DNA from: CAZAMT01 sp964486145
GTDB lineage: Bacteria; Bacteroidota; Bacteroidia; Bacteroidales; JAAAOM01
Direction of reading: 5' to 3'
NCBI GenBank assembly: GCA_964486145.1
Contig: CAZAMT010000048.1
Location: forward strand, 1 to 18,582
DNA length: 18,582 nucleotides
The notes under the pieces are model-generated. The model saw nothing but the letters and a program-made list of their open reading frames with translations, was not told where the DNA came from and did not search any database. Numbering within the stretch: the first letter of the stretch is position 1; each line of letters opens with the position of its first letter. Shown piece after piece: positions 14,669 through 18,582 of this stretch. A program made the translations under genes and the position numbers.

Positions 14669-15388
14669 TTGATTATTACAACAATTCTAAAATATAATAT
14701 ACTTACGTTAAGTGCATACGAGGTGAAAGTTATCTGGCTTACTGTTAAAGTAGCGCTTTTAAGCACGGTCGTTGCCATTCCGGTTTCAACGGGCATCGCC
14801 TGGGTTTTGGCCAGGAAATCATTTCCCGGAAAGAATGTCATTGAAGGATTCATAGCCCTGCCTCTCGTGGCCCCTCCGGTGGTTACCGGATACCTGCTAC
14901 TTTTGTTTTTTGGCAGTAACGGGTTCATCGGAAAATGGCTGGCAGAGATCCTGCAAATCCGTTTATCTTTTAATTTTGCGGCACTGGTCATGGCATCCGT
15001 GGTAGTGTCCACGCCACTGGCGGTTAGAACCATCAAAGCCTCTTTTGAGTTGATTGACCCGGTATACGAAAAGGCCTCCATGACCCTCGGCGCATCGCGA
15101 CTCAGTACTTTTTTCAGAATAAGCCTTCCGCTTGCCTCTCCCGGAATAATAAGCGGTATGGTGTTGGTTTTTGCAAGGAGTCTTGGTGAATTCGGCGCCA
15201 CCATCACGTTTGCCGGAAATATCCAGGGCAGGACACAAACCATTTCTCAACTTGTTTATACAAATATGCAAATTCCGGGGAAAGAAAATGAGGTTACGCG
15301 CCTGGTAATTGTATCCCTGATTATTTCAGTCCTTTCCGTGATACTGTCAGAATACTACAACAATAAACGAAAATACCTCATCAAATGA
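14669..15388 (+). CDS. modB: Molybdate ABC importer permease
   Basis: ModB, 239 residues, is the inner-membrane channel subunit. About five to six hydrophobic helices are visible. The cytoplasmic coupling loop (EAA motif) reads EKASMTLGASRLSTFFRISL (about 134-153), and RSLGEFGAT (170-178) is typical of ModB. The reading frame opens with TTG at 14669, 11 nt after the modA stop; no better start keeps the first helix (EVKVIWLTVKVALL) intact, so TTG initiation is likely. Its stop overlaps the modC ATG by 4 nt. Length is close to the 229 residues of the E. coli protein. Confidence 0.93.
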   Translation: MIITTILKYNILTLSAYEVKVIWLTVKVALLSTVVAIPVSTGIAWVLARKSFPGKNVIEGFIALPLVAPPVVTGYLLLLFFGSNGFIGKWLAEILQIRLSFNFAALVMASVVVSTPLAVRTIKASFELIDPVYEKASMTLGASRLSTFFRISLPLASPGIISGMVLVFARSLGEFGATITFAGNIQGRTQTISQLVYTNMQIPGKENEVTRLVIVSLIISVLSVILSEYYNNKRKYLIK

Positions 15389-16485
15389 AATTAGTTTTCA
15401 ACAATGTGAAACACCAGTGGGGAAAGCAACATTTTCTGTATGATGTGGCTGCTGATAGCAACATCACTGGTGTTTTTGGACCATCCGGCGCCGGCAAAAC
15501 AACCTTCTTTCATATGATCGCGGGGTTACAATCTCCCTCATCCGGAGAAATCCGGTTTAATGATGATATTTTGTTTCGAAGCGCTCCAAAAAAGGAGGTT
15601 GTGAGCAATAAAAGAAACATCGGAGTGGTATTCCAGTCATCGAACTTATTTCCACATTTAAGCATAAAACAGAATTTGCTTTATAGCTCAAAATACGGGA
15701 AGAACAAAACAACATATATTGATTTTGAGACTGTTGTAGAAATCCTTCAGTTAAAAAACCTGTTATCAAAGAAACCTTTTCAACTTTCGGGCGGTGAAAA
15801 ACAACGGGTTGCCATAGGCAGGGCATTGCTCTCACAGCCGCGTCTTCTTTTGCTGGACGAACCTTTCTCCAGTCTTGATCATCAAAAAAGAAAACAAATC
15901 ATCCGGTACCTGCTTCAAATCAATCACCAGTTCAACATCCCGATGATCGTTATCAGTCATGATATTGAAGACATCCTTCGCCTGACGAAACACTTTCTAA
16001 TTGTAAAAAACGGCAGTATTAAAGCCTCCGGAAATTACCTGAATATAGCGAACTCCGGTAAGGTTCCTGACATTATCCAACATAAGCAATACCTGAATGT
16101 TTTTGATGCCTATTATTTCCATAAATTAAATCAGTATTTAAGTATATTTACACCCAAGCTTAATTGCGGAACACATTTAATGGTTAATTCCGGGGTGGAC
16201 AAGAAATTGATTGGTACAGAGGGCAAAGTGCGTTTTTGCATCAGGCCGGATGATATCGCGTTAAGCAATGACCGAATTAGCGATATTTCCATTCAAAACC
16301 AGTTGAGTGGAGTTGTGGAAGAAATAATACGCACAAAAAACTCCTCTTTTGTTAACGTTCATTGCGGGTATTCATTTATTTCGGAAGTAACACAGACTGC
16401 CATAGATAAAATGAAGCTGCATAAAGGCAAAAAAATAAATGTACTGATAAAATCAAAAGCAATAGAAGTAGTAAATATGTTTTAA
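15385..16485 (+). CDS. modC: Molybdate ABC importer ATPase
   Basis: ModC, 366 residues, is the ATP-hydrolysing subunit that powers molybdate uptake through ModB. It shows Walker A GPSGAGKT (32-39), Q-loop VVFQSSNLFPHLS (81-93), signature LSGGEKQR (134-141), Walker B LLLLDEP (154-160) and the switch His192 (VISHD). The C-terminal part from about residue 245 includes RFCIRPDDIAL, a TOBE/Mop-type domain (about 285-366) of the sort that binds oxyanion and can inhibit transport when Mo is plentiful; this feedback is inferred from family. It overlaps modB by ATGA and is followed 11 nt later by the TsaA-family gene. Confidence 0.93.
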   Translation: MKLVFNNVKHQWGKQHFLYDVAADSNITGVFGPSGAGKTTFFHMIAGLQSPSSGEIRFNDDILFRSAPKKEVVSNKRNIGVVFQSSNLFPHLSIKQNLLYSSKYGKNKTTYIDFETVVEILQLKNLLSKKPFQLSGGEKQRVAIGRALLSQPRLLLLDEPFSSLDHQKRKQIIRYLLQINHQFNIPMIVISHDIEDILRLTKHFLIVKNGSIKASGNYLNIANSGKVPDIIQHKQYLNVFDAYYFHKLNQYLSIFTPKLNCGTHLMVNSGVDKKLIGTEGKVRFCIRPDDIALSNDRISDISIQNQLSGVVEEIIRTKNSSFVNVHCGYSFISEVTQTAIDKMKLHKGKKINVLIKSKAIEVVNMF

Positions 16486-16496
16486 AAATAACAAAA

Positions 16497-16988
16497 ATGA
16501 ATGCACAAAAAATTACATTTCAGCCAATTGGCATCATCCGCACACCCCATAAAGATATTCGGAATATGCCCATCCAGCCTGTTGCTGCAGATGGAATTAT
16601 CGGCGAAGTTGAGATATATCCTCAATACATTGATGGATTGAAGGATTTGGACGGGTTCTCCCACGTTACACTCATCTATTATTTTCATAAAATTGAGAGT
16701 TACGATCTTCAGGTTGTACCGTTTATGGATAATGAGAAAAGGGGAATATTTGCCTGTAAAGCACCCAAACGACCAAATGCCATTGGTATCTCAACGGTAA
16801 AATTGATATCCGTTCATGACAATTTGCTTACAGTTGAACAGGTGGATATGCTGGATAGTACACCACTCTTAGATATCAAGCCTTTTTACCCCGGATACGA
16901 CAACAGGGAAAATGTAAGTGTTGGCTGGTTGGAGAAAAACAAGGACATGCCGATCCATAAAATGCATTCGGATGATCGTTTTAAATAA
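16497..16988 (+). CDS. TsaA/TrmO-family protein (putative tRNA m6t6A37 methyltransferase)
   Basis: A 163-residue protein of the TsaA (YaeB/UPF0066) family. E. coli TrmO uses S-adenosylmethionine to methylate t6A37 of threonine tRNA. Family motifs are clear: FQPIGIIRTPHK (8-19), GFSHVTLIYYFH (53-64), RGIFACKAPKRPNAIGIS (82-99) and the SAM/active-site segment DMLDSTPLLDIKPFYPGYD (117-135). It is a single-domain form; the E. coli enzyme is about 235 residues with an extra C-terminal domain. The usual ATRSP before RPNPIG reads ACKAP here. It is the last gene of the nif-mod train, only 11 nt after modC, so a tie to molybdenum or nitrogenase physiology is possible. Whether it is a true tRNA enzyme or a repurposed SAM-binding member is open. 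Confidence 0.85.
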   Translation: MNAQKITFQPIGIIRTPHKDIRNMPIQPVAADGIIGEVEIYPQYIDGLKDLDGFSHVTLIYYFHKIESYDLQVVPFMDNEKRGIFACKAPKRPNAIGISTVKLISVHDNLLTVEQVDMLDSTPLLDIKPFYPGYDNRENVSVGWLEKNKDMPIHKMHSDDRFK

Positions 16989-16993
16989 AATAT

Positions 16994-17647
16994 TTAAAAA
17001 CAGTAGCCCATACCCACACCAACAGTAAAAAGATTTGTCCTTTTTAAAAAACCGATGTATTCTGTTTCTCCTTTCAGAGAAAAATTTTCTCCCATTTCCC
17101 AAACAAAAATTATTGAAAAGGAAGTTCCAAAATCGTAGCCTTCTGCTATCTCTGGTTGAAAATATTTTTCCTGGTGGATGTAACCGCTCCTGCTTAAATT
17201 ATTGATTTCGCTTACAAAAGCATATTTAACCGTATATTCCGAACTATATCTACCAGCAATTCCTGATGCCGCTCCAATGAATAAATTATCATTATTGAGC
17301 AACCAACGTCCAGCATCTGCTTTCAATAGATAATGTGCATATTGTTCAAGGTATGGTAGTGTTTCAGCATAGGTGTATTTCACAACTTCTGTATGTTCGT
17401 AATAAGCTAAACCATAATGTAAAGAAATTTTGTAGAACCAATTTGGATTCATATGATCCAGAAAGAAGGTCTGCCCGTTCACTCCGGGAAAATTCAACTG
17501 AGCCGGATAAAATGCATGAAAGCCAATACCAATAAACTTATCTTTATGCTGCTGACAAACAACCGTTTGTTGCACAGCAAAGGCAAATAAGATATTTAAA
17601 AACAGCACTTTTATTACTTTTATAAATCTAATTGTAGTTATATTCAT
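16994..17647 (-). CDS. Exported protein, probable outer-membrane beta-barrel
   Basis: I do not recognise a family. With ATG 17647 it has 217 residues; a TTG at 17677 would add ten, but the signal peptide begins at MNITTIRFIKVIKVLF. A basic and hydrophobic leader ends near VVCQQ, then the mature part alternates aromatic and polar residues in strand-like stretches and stops with GVGMGYCF, a terminal Phe as in outer-membrane barrels. The Cys after VV lacks the small residue at -1 expected of a lipobox, so signal peptidase I cleavage is more likely. It follows the PKD/FISUMP gene by 26 nt on the same strand, so the two are probably one operon. Its 3' end is 5 nt from the end of the convergent TsaA-family gene. 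Confidence 0.6.
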   Translation of the reverse strand: MNITTIRFIKVIKVLFLNILFAFAVQQTVVCQQHKDKFIGIGFHAFYPAQLNFPGVNGQTFFLDHMNPNWFYKISLHYGLAYYEHTEVVKYTYAETLPYLEQYAHYLLKADAGRWLLNNDNLFIGAASGIAGRYSSEYTVKYAFVSEINNLSRSGYIHQEKYFQPEIAEGYDFGTSFSIIFVWEMGENFSLKGETEYIGFLKRTNLFTVGVGMGYCF

Positions 17648-17673
17648 CTGTTCATAATTTAATATATTACCAT

Positions 17674-18582
17674 TCAATTACAGGTTAAACATTGAAAGAG
17701 ACGCAGTGAAAGTGCCTCATTTTTACTTATTTTTAAAAACTCAACCTCCTGACCATTAGAATAGAACCTTACAGCCCATGCAGTATACATATCTGCTTCG
17801 GTAGACGTCCAATACCATCCTTCTTCATTCAAACCTGTAAATTGTCCATTTGTAGCTTTCCTCCCTGAAAAAGTAATGTCAATCATGGTAGGGCCATTTT
17901 CTCCCAGGGTAAGGTAAGCTAATTCTTTTCCTCCACCCAGGTGAATAATATTTTTCCAGCTCTCCAGGGAAGGAATAAGTTGATTTCGGGTTATTGCCAT
18001 AACATCATGCCAGGTATACAGCAGGCCGTGTTTATCAATGTTTGTAGCATCGTTATTGTAAGCACATCCTATTCCATCCATGGATTTGTGCATGTTGTTA
18101 ACTGCCCAACGAAGTATGGATAAGCTATCGTTGCTGTAATCAAAAAAATCAACTGCTGGTATTTTCAGTTCATCATCCACATAAATGGTCTCATATTCAA
18201 AATAAGCTGAATCCTGCACCTGAATAATTTGTTTCGAACTTGCAGTCTGATTGTGCTGGTTTTTCACCTGCAAAGTAACCCAATAATAACCTGGTTTGCC
18301 GTATCTATAAATCCCTATGGGGTTGGTTGAGAAAGGTAAATCCCAGGAGCCGTCACCGTTAAAATCCCATCTGAATGTTAACTCTTCAAAAGGAGTTTGT
18401 AACTCTTCGGAATACCTTGCATCAAAGATCGTGTTGTTTCCGGTATAACAGGTGAGATGTAAATCCGTGGGTAACTTTGCAAATAAAGGCAGAGGCCACT
18501 TTTCGGTTTGTTTCTCACATCCTGCCAGTAAACAAACCGCAAATGAAATAAAAATGCATGTTTTTTTATACAACTGTTTCAT
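17674..18582 (-). CDS. PKD-domain lipoprotein with FISUMP-type C-terminal domain
   Basis: A 302-residue surface-type lipoprotein. The N-terminus is a signal peptide with lipobox LLAGC (lipidated Cys22). Residues about 48-122 form a PKD-like Ig fold (FRWDFNGDGSWD, then PGYYWVTLQVKN). Residues about 180-298 match the FISUMP-type (Fibrobacter succinogenes major paralogous) or related sulfatase-modifying/C-lectin-like fold, ending WYWTSTEAD, AWAVRFYSNG and LSLRLFQCL. These domains are common in Bacteroidota secreted proteins and suggest binding to a ligand or partner outside the cell. The ATG is the last codon of the window, so upstream sequence is unseen, but the signal peptide makes the start credible. 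It is probably cotranscribed with the barrel-like gene downstream. Confidence 0.75.
   Translation of the reverse strand: MKQLYKKTCIFISFAVCLLAGCEKQTEKWPLPLFAKLPTDLHLTCYTGNNTIFDARYSEELQTPFEELTFRWDFNGDGSWDLPFSTNPIGIYRYGKPGYYWVTLQVKNQHNQTASSKQIIQVQDSAYFEYETIYVDDELKIPAVDFFDYSNDSLSILRWAVNNMHKSMDGIGCAYNNDATNIDKHGLLYTWHDVMAITRNQLIPSLESWKNIIHLGGGKELAYLTLGENGPTMIDITFSGRKATNGQFTGLNEEGWYWTSTEADMYTAWAVRFYSNGQEVEFLKISKNEALSLRLFQCLTCN

Noticed and set aside
1..18582. CRISPR arrays, tRNA or rRNA genes, insertion sequences, phage attachment sites
   Set aside because: I saw no regularly spaced repeats, no tRNA-like cloverleaf, no transposase and no terminal inverted repeats on either strand.

Overview
The window is a nearly complete molybdenum nitrogenase (nif) locus with its own molybdate importer. 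It appears to come from a Bacteroidota (Bacteroidetes) bacterium, probably an anaerobe. The evidence for this host is A-rich leaders without Shine-Dalgarno sequences, moderate G+C by eye, lipoprotein signal peptides, a PKD plus FISUMP-type surface lipoprotein, and an outer-membrane-like protein ending in Phe. The nitrogenase itself is of the type found in Clostridium, methanogens and green sulfur bacteria: NifD has the extra internal segment, NifK is short, and two NifI (PII-like) genes lie between nifH and nifD. No genus can be named from the sequence alone.

Layout. Positions 94-3063 (minus strand) carry a NifA-type sigma-54 activator (GAF, AAA+, Fis-type HTH) followed by an APC-family amino acid permease. 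Positions 3064-3436 are an AT-rich divergent control region with a perfect TTTTACA-N4-TGTAAAA palindrome and a partial -24/-12 element. Positions 3437-16988 (plus strand) form a tightly packed gene train: nifH, nifI1, nifI2, nifD, nifK, nifE, nifN, nifB (with a fused NifX-like domain), a thioredoxin-like [2Fe-2S] ferredoxin, nifV, modA, modB, modC and a TsaA/TrmO-family gene. Positions 16994-18582 (minus strand) hold a two-gene unit that converges on the train: a PKD/FISUMP lipoprotein and a beta-barrel-like exported protein.

How the genes work together. ModABC imports molybdate and NifV makes homocitrate. NifB makes the Fe-S precursor, NifEN matures it into FeMo-co, and NifDK uses the cofactor with electrons from NifH. 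NifA probably controls transcription, and NifI1/NifI2 probably gate NifDK activity after translation in response to 2-oxoglutarate. NifS, NifU, a separate NifX, flavodoxin and a dedicated electron-donor system are absent here and must come from elsewhere in the genome.

Most of the window is a recognisable system rather than a new one. The points most worth a second look are the nifA-nifH control region, the TsaA/TrmO-family gene at the end of the nif-mod train, the combination of NifA with NifI1/I2, the CTTCGTG repeats inside and beside the locus, and the recurring A-rich (A/G)TC-ATG start context.
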